Below are positions 12,894 to 24,079 of a stretch of DNA of 64,000 bases, one piece after another. How positions within the stretch are numbered: the first letter of the stretch is position 1; each line of letters starts with the position of its first letter. The translations under genes were made by a program, and so were the position numbers. Below the pieces are notes generated by a model, which ran no database searches, was not told the origin of the DNA, and saw only the letters and a program-made list of their open reading frames with translations. The stretch is from Rhyacophila brunnea (lineage: Eukaryota; Arthropoda; Insecta; Trichoptera; Rhyacophilidae). The stretch spans positions 124,001 to 188,000 of the forward strand of contig JAGYXB010001004.1 in assembly GCA_022495005.1 (NCBI GenBank), given 5' to 3'.

Positions 12894-13714
12894 GGGCGGA
12901 CATGCTCAGCGTAGGTCATAATGGAGCTTTAATTGTATTTTCAAAGCATGATCCTGGACATTCCTTAAACGTTTTAGATAATCTATTTATATAATTTTGA
13001 AGCCTTATTATCTTGTATATTTTAAACATTTGATGACTGCATAAAGTATTTTTATCACATAAAATAGTATTCTTTTAAACCTCTCGCTGTAATGTTTTAG
13101 AAAATAGTCATATTTCAGTACATGCATGTGCAGTGGTGTTAAGATTTTTTACATTTATTAATTTTTAAATGCATTTCTAAAACCATTAGTATAATTTATG
13201 TCGACATTATTATAGTGAAATATTTACGATAAAAAAATATATTGATAATCTCTGTGATCCCAAATTTGACAAGAATTAGGCATTTTATTATTCTAAAAAT
13301 GGAAAAGATTAACACATTTGAAGATAATTCTAAAGGTACTAATTATAAGCTATGTCTTTGACTATTCAAGTGTGATGAACATCCTAAGAATAATAATTGC
13401 TTTATAATAATTATTGACCTAAGAATAAGGTAGTATTTTTTTGAAATACGCCATTTCTTTTGGCATTCCCCAGTGGTTAAGCTACAATATACGGCCGTAG
13501 CCATAAGTTGACGAACGATAAATGAAATAGGAAGTAAGATCATTTTAATGCGCTTGTTTTTACATGTACCGTTTAAAAAAAAGTTTTTTCTTCGGTTAGG
13601 TTAGGTTTCAATTAAAAATTAAATAGATTATCTACAACGTTTAAGGAATGGCCAGGATCATGCTTTTAAAATGCAATAAAAGCTCCATTTTGACCCACGC
13701 TGAGCATGTCTTCC
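12894..13714. mobile_element. piggyBac-like MITE with long TIRs and TTAA target
   Basis: TTAA is present at both edges (12890-12893 and 13715-13718). Arms of about 95 bp (12894-12988 and about 13620-13714) are inverted copies. They share 'gacatgctcagcgt', 'atggagctttta', 'agcatgatcctgg', 'cattccttaaacgtt' and 'agataatctattt'. TTAA duplication is the hallmark of piggyBac-type transposases. The interior (821 bp in total) has no transposase, so the element is non-autonomous. A 66-codon minus-strand frame at 13343-13543 lies inside but is not recognisable. A second, truncated family member is at 38494-38625. Confidence 0.8.
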
Positions 13715-13719
13715 TTAAT

Positions 13720-14055
13720 ATTTTCATACTGAGTTATTGATATATGTCGTAACGACATCTATAGTTTCTTATTAATTATATTATAATATATAACGAAGGA
13801 TCAATTAAATAATATAACATGTTCGCATTTACATTACAAGTTATTCTAAAATTCCACGTGGATAATCATGGTTTTTACTTCTTCCCAAAATATACCAGTA
13901 TCTTGGTGTGTAATTGAACATACGGAGTATAAATTGTTTTTCGTGCCCTTGCAAAACACTAGAATTCGATTGACGAAGTTTCTTGAAGCACGTGGTGGAA
14001 CCTAGTATAACGTCGCATTTATCTGATACGTATGATATAATGTAAGGGTAAATAG
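13720..14055. other. Short non-coding interval
   Basis: It is covered by part of a 96-codon minus-strand frame (13841-14131) that runs into the family A repeat and resembles no protein family. Treated as non-coding. Confidence 0.4.
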
Positions 14056-14059
14056 CCGT

Positions 14060-14520
14060 GCATTTTATATTTTTACCACGTTTAGCTCGTATTCTTGTTT
14101 GTCCAGTACAATTTTTTTCTTGTTTGTCCAATACAAATCTTGCAATCGATTAACTTCCCGACTAGAACTTTGGAACTTTTAGAATATATCAGAACACGAT
14201 GACAACGCATTCTATTAATACTTTTTAATTCTTTTCTTTAATGCTTTAAGCAGAATTCAATTCATTTTCGGTTAATTCTGTTTTGTATAGAAAGTTATTT
14301 CGGAAAAAAAATCGTAAAAAGTTAAACATTATTATTGGTTGCTAAGGGGGCCCTAGAAACTAAGTTATTAATATATACGTGCGTTACTATGGAAATCAAT
14401 TATTTCTATCAAGTACAAAAAAAAATATTTATTAATACATAGAATTGTCAAGTTTATATGATTCAACAGAAAATTTAAAAACGTGGAATATAAAAAGTTC
14501 TTTTTATCTTGTAATTATTG
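14060..14520 (+). repeat. Interspersed family A, copy 1
   Basis: It holds the family landmarks in order: 'tagctcgtattcttgtttgt', 'atcttgcaatcgatt', 'aacttcccgactag', 'atatatcagaacacgatg', 'agcagaattcaattcatttt', 'ttaattctgttttgta', 'attggttgcta', 'atatatacgtgcgttactat', 'tatgattcaacagaaaattt' and 'taaaaagttctttttat'. The same order occurs in four other places. No coding potential; probably a non-autonomous DNA element. Confidence 0.85.
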
Positions 14521-14524
14521 TACA

Positions 14525-16160
14525 TTTATGTTTTCTTTTCGAGTTTAAATAAAATTTTGATTAAATTATTAGTATTGAGAATTCAATATCGAATAAATTT
14601 AACTATGGAAACCTTTGAGATACCACAGAAAACATACATTTTAGAAATATTATAGATAAAAATGTGGGAAACCGGCCGCTATAACTTAGCTAAGATTGTA
14701 ATACTTCCGAAAATGTGATATATGAGATTTAATTCTAATAATTTATAGTTAAGTCAGTATTTTAAGGAATAAAGCAGTCATTTGTATAGTGAGATGATAT
14801 GATTTTCGACTCTCACTTGATATAACATTTTTTCAAAGATTTTTTATAAAATGTATGTTTTAGAGGTTTCAAAATTATGTGTTTTAAAAAATAATAATAA
14901 AATTTTGATCTATTCTTCTGTATGTCACTTGGATTGCCATTTGGATATTTTTATATACTTAAACTGATGTGGAAAATACATTTTAAATATCTTACAATTC
15001 ATATTTGTTGATTAATAATATGGAGCGGAGTTGATGAAAAGTTTAGTTAAATTTTAGTTAATGAGAGTTTTGTACCATTCCACAGCAATCAAATTTACAA
15101 AATTGGGTTTCATCTTGTCAGTTTGTTGCATACTGTAAATCTGCTGTATCTGATTATCGAGCATCCATTTTTTTGTTTTTATTATTTGTTTCTTTATTAA
15201 TACTTTGGACGCTGAAGACGCACATGCGCGTAATGACTAGGCGGCGAATCGATGTAATTAACGTGCATTTTAAAGGTGCTAATTAAAAAGTCATTATCTA
15301 CTCAGCAGCGAATGCGTTAAATACCACAACAGGCCGTGAAGCCCAACAATCGTGGTAAAACTCCCGGGCTTGAGGAATTTACATATACGATTATATAAAT
15401 ATATTTTGACCTCACTGGAAATGAGTCCTGTCTTTTTAGAATCTGAAATAAATCTCATTGTTTATTTATAGAATTTCAAAATAGTGGAAAACCTCAGTGC
15501 TTATTCCTTTCAGTTCGTAGTGATTTAATGACACGATGCCATTTGCAAGAATAATTCAGATCTGCAGCACCAAATTAAGTGCTTTTTTATAACGTTTGCC
15601 TGTTTTTAATCACACTAAACGTTTACGGTTTAGCCCTATGTAATTACATCAAAATTACGACTACTTTTGCGTCACTTTTAACGTCATATAAATAAACATG
15701 ACAGGAATACCAACATTATATGGATACAAATGTAAAATAATTTATATATTTCGAAATAAATAATAACCCACTAGGATCTTTGATTATTTTAAATTGGTAT
15801 TTTTTTTTAAAATTTAAAGTATTAAAAAAAGGTAGATTAATCAATATTACTTTAATTATGCTAACTGACAAACTGAAGGAAAACCATTTAATTATATATA
15901 GATGTGCGGTACTTAAATCGAATAATTTAATAACGATTAAGGTATTGATTTCATAAAGTGACATCTATAACTTATAGCAAAAATAATAATTTCTCAGCTT
16001 TTATATGTATTTTTATATTAACTTATTTAAACACACACATTATTGAAACCGCATAATCACGCTAGAATGGTCACAAATTTTGAGTAAAAAAGAAAATGCA
16101 TAGTTACTATTAATAATAACTAGTATTGTTTAAATAAAACTGCGTACTTTTAAAAACCCC
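14525..16160. other. AT-rich non-coding stretch
   Basis: No supported gene. A less AT-rich segment at about 15200-15370 ('cacatgcgcgtaatgact', 'ggcggcgaatcgatg') has no recognisable element or frame. It could be conserved non-coding DNA, but this cannot be judged from one sequence. Confidence 0.4.
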
Positions 16161-16164
16161 AGAA

Positions 16165-16262
16165 ACATGTTAGAAGAAAGTTTGATCGAGTGGGATTCAA
16201 ACTCACATCACTCACTGTTGTCCGGGTGAGTGATTTATCCTTTAATATTTAGACCTTTCTAA
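16165..16262 (-). repeat. tRNA-like SINE relic, family S3
   Basis: On the minus strand it reads 'cactcacccggacaac', 'gtgagtgatgtgag' and then the B-box-like 'tttgaatcccactcg'. The same order occurs on the plus strand at 37595-37680. No cloverleaf can be closed. A T17 run follows on the plus strand at 16329-16345. Confidence 0.55.
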
Positions 16263-16328
16263 TCATACATTTAACAAGACCTGTGAAATATAATAATAAA
16301 GATCTTACGTTCAGAGATCAGAAAATTG

Positions 16329-16345
16329 TTTTTTTTTTTTTTTTT
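16329..16345. repeat. Poly-T run (T17)
   Basis: Seventeen uninterrupted T. It could be a retroposon tail or plain slippage. Confidence 0.8.
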
Positions 16346-16517
16346 AAACAAACGTTATTTTAAAATACCATGTCATAAAATAATAAAAAAAATATATGTA
16401 GTGTTATAATAAAATAATTAATTAGTATGATCGTCTCATTATAACAATACCTATTAATATAAAAATAAAAGGATTCCATGTATGCAACATTTAAATGGAC
16501 AATAAAGAGTCACACAC

Positions 16518-16580
16518 ATTAAGGCCTAGCTCAATCGGATATTCAATGACTCTCTCAAGGCCTGGTCCGAGCCTTCTTTT
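16518..16580 (+). repeat. tRNA-like relic
   Basis: It shows 'cctagctcaatcggat' (A-box-like) and, about 36 bases on, 'ggtccgagccttc' (degenerate B box) followed by a T run. The acceptor and T stems do not pair, so it is a degraded tRNA-derived head, not a tRNA gene. Confidence 0.4.
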
Positions 16581-16584
16581 TTGT

Positions 16585-17840
16585 GACATCTTGGGGTCCA
16601 TTAGGGACTCAAGACCCACAGTAATGAGTCGTGGAAGTAAACTTACTCTCACATTGTCTAAGATAACTTACTTTCTTCATAGATTTCAAAGATTCTTTCA
16701 CATGATATAGTAATGAACAATAGGGAGAATTCAAATAAAAGAACTTGGAGTTAAATAAACGAACCCAATATTAAATATTCGAATAAGGTTATATGAAGAT
16801 GTGACAAAGAATGATTACTAATTGCAACCCAACAAACGGGTGCATAATAATTTATGATATTAATTTAAGAACTAACCTGTATAATACACACGAAATATCT
16901 TGTTAAACTTAAACTTAACGTAAATTAGAACTATACAAATAAATACTGAGATTATATCCTGGCAGTTTCGACATCTTTGGATTTCACCGGACAATTCGGG
17001 TCAATAAATGTATGAAGATGATGGATAAGGACGAGGGTAGATAAGGTTGTAATGTTAAGCATCAGATAGAATGCGTGTGTTCGACGAGAAATACCCAGTT
17101 TATTCTCTCACATAAAAAATACCAATAATATAAAAATCCAAGGTTACTATGAATAAATACTACAGCGATTCAAATTTCGCAGATAAAAAATGCTACTACA
17201 AAATAGTAAGAAATATAATATGATGATGATGACGAATTTATTTGAATGTTACATAACAGAGTGACGTAGACGTGAATCTATAAAATCCTCAGATAAGAGT
17301 AATTTTTAATCTATGAGTGCATTATTTATTGACTGAAAATTTGCTGCGTTTGGTGTGTTTGCTTGTTATTATTTTGCAATGACAATAAAATGCATGTTTG
17401 ATTCTGATGCTTAGGTGTGTTTCTAATTCTAAATAAATATTAATATTGCTTCTACTAAATCAGCTTTACTTTGAAATTTAATTGACCTACATAAATGGCT
17501 TGTTTCACAACAAGTACTATTTTCGTGATTTTGAACAATATGGTGTTGCGATATACATTATAGTTATGAAGTTTTTATGCCAAGTCAAGCTGGTGGGATG
17601 TCTAATTCCGACAAATGCACGAAAAGCGGATACTTCATGCAACCGTCCTCGTCAATGGTTGAAACATAAGAGTACTAATTTTACTTGATTTAATAATACA
17701 CCGGATTGATGTCGTTCACTTTAAAGGCAAAAATCTCCATTGATATTATAGTTAACACCATAAAGTATTTTGTCACTATAAAATATATTAAAAATCTTGC
17801 AGTTAATTAAATTTATGGTTTGGCATAAATAATGTTTATT
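16585..17840. other. AT-rich non-coding stretch
   Basis: No supported gene and no repeat boundary recognised. Confidence 0.4.
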
Positions 17841-17903
17841 TATAACTAGCAAGACCGCAGCATGCGTTGCAATGCTACTCAAAGAAAGAAAGTGTTTATC
17901 TAT

Positions 17904-18215
17904 TTATTGGAGTACTTTTGGATATACTTTTGTTTTTCCGTCTGGTGCGTACACAAATAAATCAGAAGGTTTTCCAACGCCTGAGCAAACCATATGTCCA
18001 TGTGAGAAGCACGGATTTTCCAAATGTAGTCCATAAACTTGTAGCGATTGTCCCTGTGCTTTGGTGATGGTCATTGTAAATGCGAGTCGTACTGGAAACT
18101 GCAGACGTTTGAATTCGACTGGCATATCTGTCGGAATCATTGGGATGCATGGCAACGGTACATCTTCACCTTTAAATTTTCCATTAAAAATGGTAGCTTC
18201 AATGATATTCTTCAT
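17904..18215 (-). pseudogene. Helitron Pif1-like helicase, C-terminal remnant
   Basis: The 103-codon frame ends at the normal C-terminus of Helitron helicases. Near residues 25-40 is IPTDMPVEFKRLQFPVRLAF. Next comes TMTITKAQGQSLQV, the family's motif V region (usually TINKSQGQT). Then comes FSHGHMVCSGVGKP, the place of motif VI, normally FSHGQLYVA.SRVGKP. Here two or so codons of the YVA stretch are lost and the arginine of SRV is a glycine, so the arginine-finger motif is broken. It ends in VYPKVLQ. Walker A and B motifs are absent. The methionine at the frame start is an internal one, and the frame differs from that of the N-terminal remnant. A protein from this frame would not be a working helicase. 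Confidence 0.85.
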
Positions 18216-18227
18216 TTCAATTCAGAT

Positions 18228-18364
18228 GGACGGGCTTGAGCAGTGCTTACTCGATCGGTTTCCAGTCATATTTTCCGTTGCTCGTTTGTTTCTGAAGCTC
18301 GTGTCACCCTTTTCTTTCGTGCTTGGAGAGTGGACCGACAAACCGCTTGTCGTTTAGATGGCAT
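18228..18364 (-). pseudogene. Helitron Rep-helicase, N-terminal remnant
   Basis: The minus strand from ATG at 18364-18362 reads MPSKRQAVCRSTLQARKKR, then ETNEQRKI, a TGA, and LETDRVSTAQARPSELK before another stop. Basic N-termini with SET-EQREERL-TDR-TAQAR-type repeats are seen at the start of many insect Helitron proteins. The TGA sits where an arginine codon (CGA) is usual. The coding similarity then breaks off, and within about 15 bases the helicase C-terminal frame begins in another phase. That marks the internal deletion junction near 18215-18230. Confidence 0.72.
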
Positions 18365-18849
18365 AATTGATTTGACAGCGTAAATAATGCTTTCTGACAC
18401 TACAAATTCACTTGGAAAAAGAAAAAAAAATCCTGTGATATTTATTATCTAATGTCGATCGGCAATTGGAAGTTAACAATTAACGCCACTTGTTATTACA
18501 CATTCAAACTGAAACTGACACCGAAAACAAAAGAACAATTGCTTAACTATATGAAATACAATTGAAACGATTCGCGCGCCATCTATAGTAAAATGTTTAT
18601 ACTAATTCAAAAACTTCAGGCATGCGCACAACTCACCAAAGTTTCATTGTAATAGGATAAATGGTATAGAAACGCATACGAATAAAAGAAGACAAAATGA
18701 AGAAGAAGAATAAAAAGATAGTTTTTTTAATTCAGAAACTTTTGCACACAATAACTCCAAAGTTTCATCTCAATGGGATGAATGATATAGGAATGCATAC
18801 GGGACAAACAGACAGACAAACAAAAATTAATTGTTATATATATAGATTA

Positions 18850-20070
18850 TATTATAGATTATTATGTATACAATAAAAAATAGAATGTGGGTATACTAGA
18901 ATTTTTTAAAGTTTGGAAACAAAGAATACGTAAAGATGTGGCAACGTTGTTCATTGAAAAACATAATAACCATTTCTCATACATCACTATGAAAAATAAC
19001 AAATAATATTTTTCAGTTAGAAATATTATTAGAGAGGGAGATAGAGATCAACATATTTAAGTGGTTATTTTTCAGACTGTCAATGAATAATAAGTGGATT
19101 AAATCTATTTTTGACTACGTCACGGCACATAGACAACGAGAAAGACAGTAAAGCCATAAAATTTACGTTTTATTTGTAAATCAAATTTATACATAGCATC
19201 TGGCATATATTGACGGTTTATATTACATATAATATATGCGGGATTTATATCACCCCTCAATCAAGATACTAACAACTATTACTAACCCAAATCATATATT
19301 GCCATGTCATGTGTAACGAAATATGCTTTTGGGAATAATGTTGTCGAGCATATTGTAAAGGGCTTTCCTTTATATCAGGACTATCTTTAACACACCCACC
19401 GACATATTGAATATGAAATAATATAATATGATCGATCATATTATATTATAATATAATATGTACTAAATCTATAACAAGCTTTGTCTCCCTAATTCGTGGA
19501 TTTGTGTGTATGCCTTATTTAAATAATATACTAATTATTTTTAAATTGACTATGAAAAAAATAATTATTGCGTGAAAATATATTTATGTTAAAATAGTTA
19601 CACAATATATTAATAAAAAAAATAATTAAAACTTAATTATTATGTATGAAGTATTTTATTCTGTCATCATAAAAATAGAATTAATATGAGTAAGCTTGTT
19701 TGATTTATATAGTTTTATAATACTCCTTTCTAAAAATATAATAATAATAGGGCGGCATGTTTGCTTGATTTAAAAAAAAAACATATTTTTTATAAATAGC
19801 TGTTGTAGAACTAACTGGTCTTAATAGTGAATATGTTTACTTAATTACTGTGTTTTGTTTCAACTAATGCAATGATTCCTAATTCAAAACATTATACATA
19901 TAGATATTTGCTGATATATTATTATAAATATATAAAAATATTTTTAAGTCCATATCTAATTTAATATTTGAACGGTTTAATTAATTTAATTTTTCAAGAG
20001 AATATTTTTCTTGTAATATAATTATGACAACTTAACATGACGTAACACAATACGTGATATAATATATGTG
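18850..20070. other. AT-rich non-coding stretch
   Basis: No supported gene. It contains the perfect 32-bp palindrome at 19418-19449 (separate entry) and several short A or T runs. Confidence 0.45.
19418..19449. repeat. Perfect 32-bp AT palindrome
   Basis: It is centred on ATCGAT, with arms 'ataatataatatgatc' and its complement. Its AT-rich nature makes chance or slippage origin likely. Confidence 0.8.
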
Positions 20071-20071
20071 T

Positions 20072-20460
20072 ATATCGTCGGTGTTTTGTAAAAAGGGCGA
20101 ATTAACCAAAATGCTACTTTACAGGAGGAGGGTTTTTAACTTTTGACATTTATTTGTTTTTTACATGTAGATGATTATAAATATCTAACAAGTTTATAAT
20201 AAAGCTTAGAAAGAATACTGTCATTATAATAGGTATTATTATATAATATTTTAAAATGCCTAATATGTCACGTTTGCTTTTTATTTCGTAATTTAAATTA
20301 ATTTAATTTTAGTCGATTATCGTTTTTAAGTACTTTCCTGTGGAGATAAAAATTCGCTGTTTTTACACAACAAATCTAGTAAGGTACACATTGTATTTTC
20401 GTTAAAATCTCGATTCGCCAAAGTGGTTGATTCGCCCTTTTTACAAAACACTGACGATAT
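20072..20460. mobile_element. MITE with about 37-bp terminal inverted repeats
   Basis: The left arm at 20072-20108 starts 'atatcgtcggtgttttgtaa' and continues with 'aaagggcgaattaacca'. The right arm at 20424-20460 is its complement with two mismatches. The 389-bp element has no ORF. No clear target duplication flanks it, so the superfamily is undetermined; the inner CAGTG/CACTG word is only a weak hint of hAT. Confidence 0.72.
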
Positions 20461-20464
20461 GAGA

Positions 20465-21775
20465 TGTGCGTTGTTTCTCCAATTGGCAAATAATGGAAGC
20501 TTTACAACCTGTTGCGTTGCTTTGGTTACCTCAGTGAATTATTCTCAGTTGCCGGATTCTAAATTATTATTGCCTCAGCGGTAAAACGAAAACATGCTTA
20601 ATGAGGTAAACAAAATTTCATTACTATGCATAATATATTGCTGAGAGATGAACATTTTTAATTAGGTAATTTTGATCAGTAATGGGACAGTCCTATTTTC
20701 TATTTCTGTAAATGAATGAAATATTATATTTATTGATTTTTGTGCAATGTAGGTGGTGGTAATTTGATAGGCTATATTTTAAAGAAGTAAAGTTTTTTGG
20801 AGTAGAGTAAACTCCGGCACTAACTTTGTAATAATGGGACTCATAGACTCCAAGTTACTCACTTGCACACTTATTATGTTTATGGTAAAGTTAAATGGAG
20901 TTTAATGTGTAGACACTTGCGCGGCGGGTCATCTTATAATTTAAGGTTATTGGTTTAAGCGTTGAATGTTTTTAATTGATATAAGTGTGGTGGCAATCGA
21001 TTTGGCACTTGAATTGATTGTGCCCAGGCGAACACGGACGGGCATAAAAATACACTTGGCGCAAAAAATCAGTTTTGAATAAAATAGAAAGCTCATTGAA
21101 GTATATTGTGTAATTTTCGGATTATTGATTCATTTCTAATGATTATTGCGCACTATCGCTGCTGTTTGGTAAAATATTATGGTAATGTGAAAGCACACCA
21201 TTGGAATGAGCTTTTACAAAGAGATCATAAACCTTACTCTATTAATTATAAGTAGATCTTTTATATTACGTTTGTTTGTCTATTCTATGGTTCAAGCCAC
21301 AATATATTTTTCACATTTCGGTTCCCAGTTCTCCATCACAGTTGGCCCCGTCCTACAGTTTCCCCGGTCCCGGTTATATAAAAACTCAGTTATGCTGGCA
21401 TCGAACCAGTGGTACCGGAATTTTAAGGTTGAAAGAATGACATACAAAGTATCTTAGTGACCTCCATACAATAATGTAGAGGTTAATATTATCTACAAGT
21501 ATAACTATACCATGTTTTTATTTTACAATTATTTTTTGTCAGAAGTTGGCTACTAGTAAAATTATCTTCACTTTATGAACTTCTGCCCGGAATAACCACG
21601 GAGATTTTTAAATGAAGTGCTACTGTAGCTTCACCATATCTGGCGATAGAAAATGAAATACGTAGTTTTTGTTTTTGAGGAAGCATTAAACCATTCCCAT
21701 TTATCTTTCTTTATTTCCATGTAGCTTACTTGAAAGTTACTTGAAAATTAGCCATGAAGAAACTCGTTTGACCTT
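20465..21775. other. Non-coding stretch
   Basis: No supported gene. An 83-codon plus-strand frame at 21206-21457 has no recognisable domain. Confidence 0.4.
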
Positions 21776-21777
21776 GA

Positions 21778-22332
21778 ATATGAGTTGTATAAAAGCAAAA
21801 ACGCCACTCTCCACAAAAAAAAAAAATGAAAATGACATACCTATGAATGAACAAATATTATTCATATTCTCATGTATTATGTGTACAACTTAACAGATGA
21901 AATGCAATATCCCCAGAAAACCATGTAAAAAAAACTTATAAATTGGGTTTACATGCAGTCACCACTGTCCACACGTATTGACGTTATCCAAATCCACCAT
22001 TGTTTAAACCAGCAAATTAGGAGACATCATAAGAAATTAAAAACCAAAATGGCCACCCTATATTACTTATGAACGTTGAGATGCAAACTCACCACCACTG
22101 TTCGAAAGTTAGAAGCAAATTCACCACTGTACCAAATCATTAAATTTAGTCACTTGGATTAATATTAATTTTAAAAATATTTGTTTCTATTTATTATCTA
22201 TAATTGTTCACTCAAAACGCACATGTTCATATTTTTATGAAGTATTAAAATTAGCCCAACATCGGTTTTATTTGATTTCTCACAATATGACTTTGAAGGA
22301 CAGGGGCGTTTTTGCTTTTATACAACTCATAT
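21778..22332. mobile_element. Inverted-repeat element with 28-bp perfect arms
   Basis: 'atatgagttgtataaaagca' plus 'aaaacgcc' at 21778-21805 is repeated exactly in inverse at 22305-22332, and weaker pairing continues inward ('actctcc' against 'cctgtcc'). The 555-bp span contains recurring 'caccactgt' words (near 21960, 22093 and 22122) but no transposase. No target duplication was identified, so the class is open. Confidence 0.65.
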
Positions 22333-22334
22333 CA

Positions 22335-23340
22335 CTTGAGATTCATATTATTGCATTACTTACATCACGCCGCGGAAATGATAAAGATAGAAGATGTGAA
22401 TCCCTTATTCTTAAACTGATGTGTAGTTTCACCGTACCAGTACGCAGCAGAAGTTTGACGATGAATGAAATGAGTGTTCACAAGTTGACCAAAATTCACA
22501 ATTTTTACGACGAATACAAAATTGAGTATTTTTTTGTGATGGTAAAGAGAGATACTATGCAACGCCTTGGTGTCCTCAACCAAATTTAATATTTTTTTTG
22601 AATACTTTCACGTTAAATAATGACAATGTAAGAGTGTGGTAGATCAGATAGTTGATCACAATCTACTTAAAAATTATAAATGTCTAGTTTATAGCATGAG
22701 AACATGCAAATTAAATACTTTTTATCTTACAATCGTAAACATTTTTTGTTACTTTCTTAACAATTATGCAGTAGATGAAATCATTCATTCGTCGGTTAAA
22801 ACGCGTCTGTTTTACCACTGAGTTTGCCATAGTTTATATAATTACACTTCTTTGACATTGAAAATGTTAACAAAATTGTTTTGCAGACAAAATACGAAAC
22901 AAACTTGCACGACTGTTTCAAAAAGTTTGTGTTTACTCGTTTGTGAGTTTGTAATTATATTCTATGCTTTACATGAGTATTCCAAATTTCCGACGCCTAA
23001 TCATATATGACAGAAATGTCGATAGGCACAAAGAACGGAATATTAGATATTTTGTTTAACTTTATGGTTATATTAGTTAACTTCAACACACACTCGTATC
23101 AATGTTTCAAAATTCAATTAAATAATTTTATAATTAAATAAGTCGTACGTCACATGAACTGTATTAATGTTTTTGAATATGTGTATATTAGTGTGTTCGT
23201 TAAACTTTTTCATGAACAGTAGGTACTTTTAAAAATAAACTATTCTCCTAAAGCAAATCTATATATTCTAGCTAAAATATGCAATGTTTTACGGTCGCAT
23301 ACAAATTTTGTGTACTTTCAGTATACCTAGAGACTTCATA
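22335..23340. other. Non-coding stretch
   Basis: Overlapping frames on both strands at 22272-22589 (105 and 72 codons) begin inside the preceding inverted-repeat arm and resemble no family. No gene is supported. Confidence 0.4.
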
Positions 23341-23344
23341 TGAA

Positions 23345-23512
23345 ATAATTATTATACCATTTTTGATCCTAAGAGGATTATAAGGGGCACCACTCATTAG
23401 GTTCAGACTCTGGGTCTAAGTACACATTAAAAAAATCAACACGTAAATTTTCCAGACCCGGGATCCGAACCTTGAATCATGATACGTTACCGCTCGGCCA
23501 TCATATGTAACG
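23345..23512 (-). repeat. tRNA-derived SINE relic, family S2
   Basis: On the minus strand it reads 'gatggccgagcggtaacg', then 'aggttcggatcccgggtctg' (B box), then a body with 'gacccagagtctgaacct'. The head matches the plus-strand copy at 6895 and the body matches the copy at 26130-26275. Low-complexity A/T follows. Confidence 0.68.
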
Positions 23513-23789
23513 TGCTAACGCGGTTAAAATACATCCCGTTAAAAAAAACTGTTCTATAAAACGACAAATTTAGACGCTGTCAATCTGAAATTTTCACTAG
23601 TACATTCTAATACATCTTTGTTGCAGATATAAATGTAAAATATATATACATACTCGTATATGGCTGTAGCTTATCTACTTTTTGAGGTAATGTAATTAAA
23701 TGTGTATTGCAGTACTTACTGTATGTCGTCAATTTGAGCGAACACAATTTGAACAACAAAGCAAAGCTATAGAGTGGAGCCCTACTAGT

Positions 23790-24075
23790 AAAAAAGAAAA
23801 TAATTGCTCAAGTCAGTTCAACCAGCTGTCGACCAGTATTAGACCGTCAACATTGGTTACCACAAAGGACAATTTTGTTGCAATAAGAAAATTTGCAGCG
23901 TCATACTTTGAACGTGAAGATCTCTGTACCTAGCTTAGTTATTTACCACAATTATTTATTATTTGCCTCTATGTGATCGTCTCCCCCATGAAGATTTTAA
24001 AATTAAAATTATATCCATTCAGTTAAAGAACACTTAAGTGAATGGCGATCTAAGTCTTCGGTAATTACTTTAAGT
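23790..24075 (+). repeat. Interspersed family D, copy 1
   Basis: Landmarks in order: 'ggttaccacaaagg', 'aattttgttgca', 'aaatttgcagcgtcatact', 'aacgtgaagatctct', 'gatcgtctcccccatg', 'aacacttaagtgaatgg' and 'gacc/gatctaagt'. They are shared with copies at 28795-29070 and 30420-30672. A 77-codon frame over its left half is not conserved in the other copies. Confidence 0.75.
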
Positions 24076-24079
24076 ATAA

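Larger units (their letters stand above)
17846..18846 (-). mobile_element. Internally deleted Helitron (1001 bp)
   Basis: On the minus strand it begins with TC at 18846-18845 (preceded by A) and reads 'tctatatatataacaatt', then TGTTTGTCTGTCTG and 'catcccattgagatgaaac'. It ends with CTAG at 17849-17846 (followed by T), a few bases after a CGCA-TGC-TGCG hairpin. Both termini and the A/T target are those expected for Helitrons. Inside are the first codons of a Rep-helicase gene and, after a large deletion, the end of the helicase domain (separate entries). The element therefore derives from an autonomous copy that lost its HUH Rep domain and most helicase motifs. Confidence 0.88.

Noticed and set aside
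13343..13543. 66-codon minus-strand frame with ECQKKWRISKKY, faintly like a MADF domain
   Set aside because: Only about ten residues resemble the family, and it sits inside a MITE with no support on either side.
16518..16580. Possible functional tRNA gene
   Set aside because: A- and B-box-like words are present, but the acceptor and T stems do not pair. The same holds for the tRNA-like loci at 6.9, 16.2, 23.5, 28.7, 29.7, 37.6, 37.9, 39.5 and 62.65 kb.
19418..19449. 32-bp palindrome as a replication origin or operator
   Set aside because: It is almost pure A/T and probably slippage-derived; nothing around it supports a function.
22272..22589. 105-codon plus-strand ORF
   Set aside because: It starts inside an inverted-repeat arm and overlaps another open frame on the other strand; no family resemblance.
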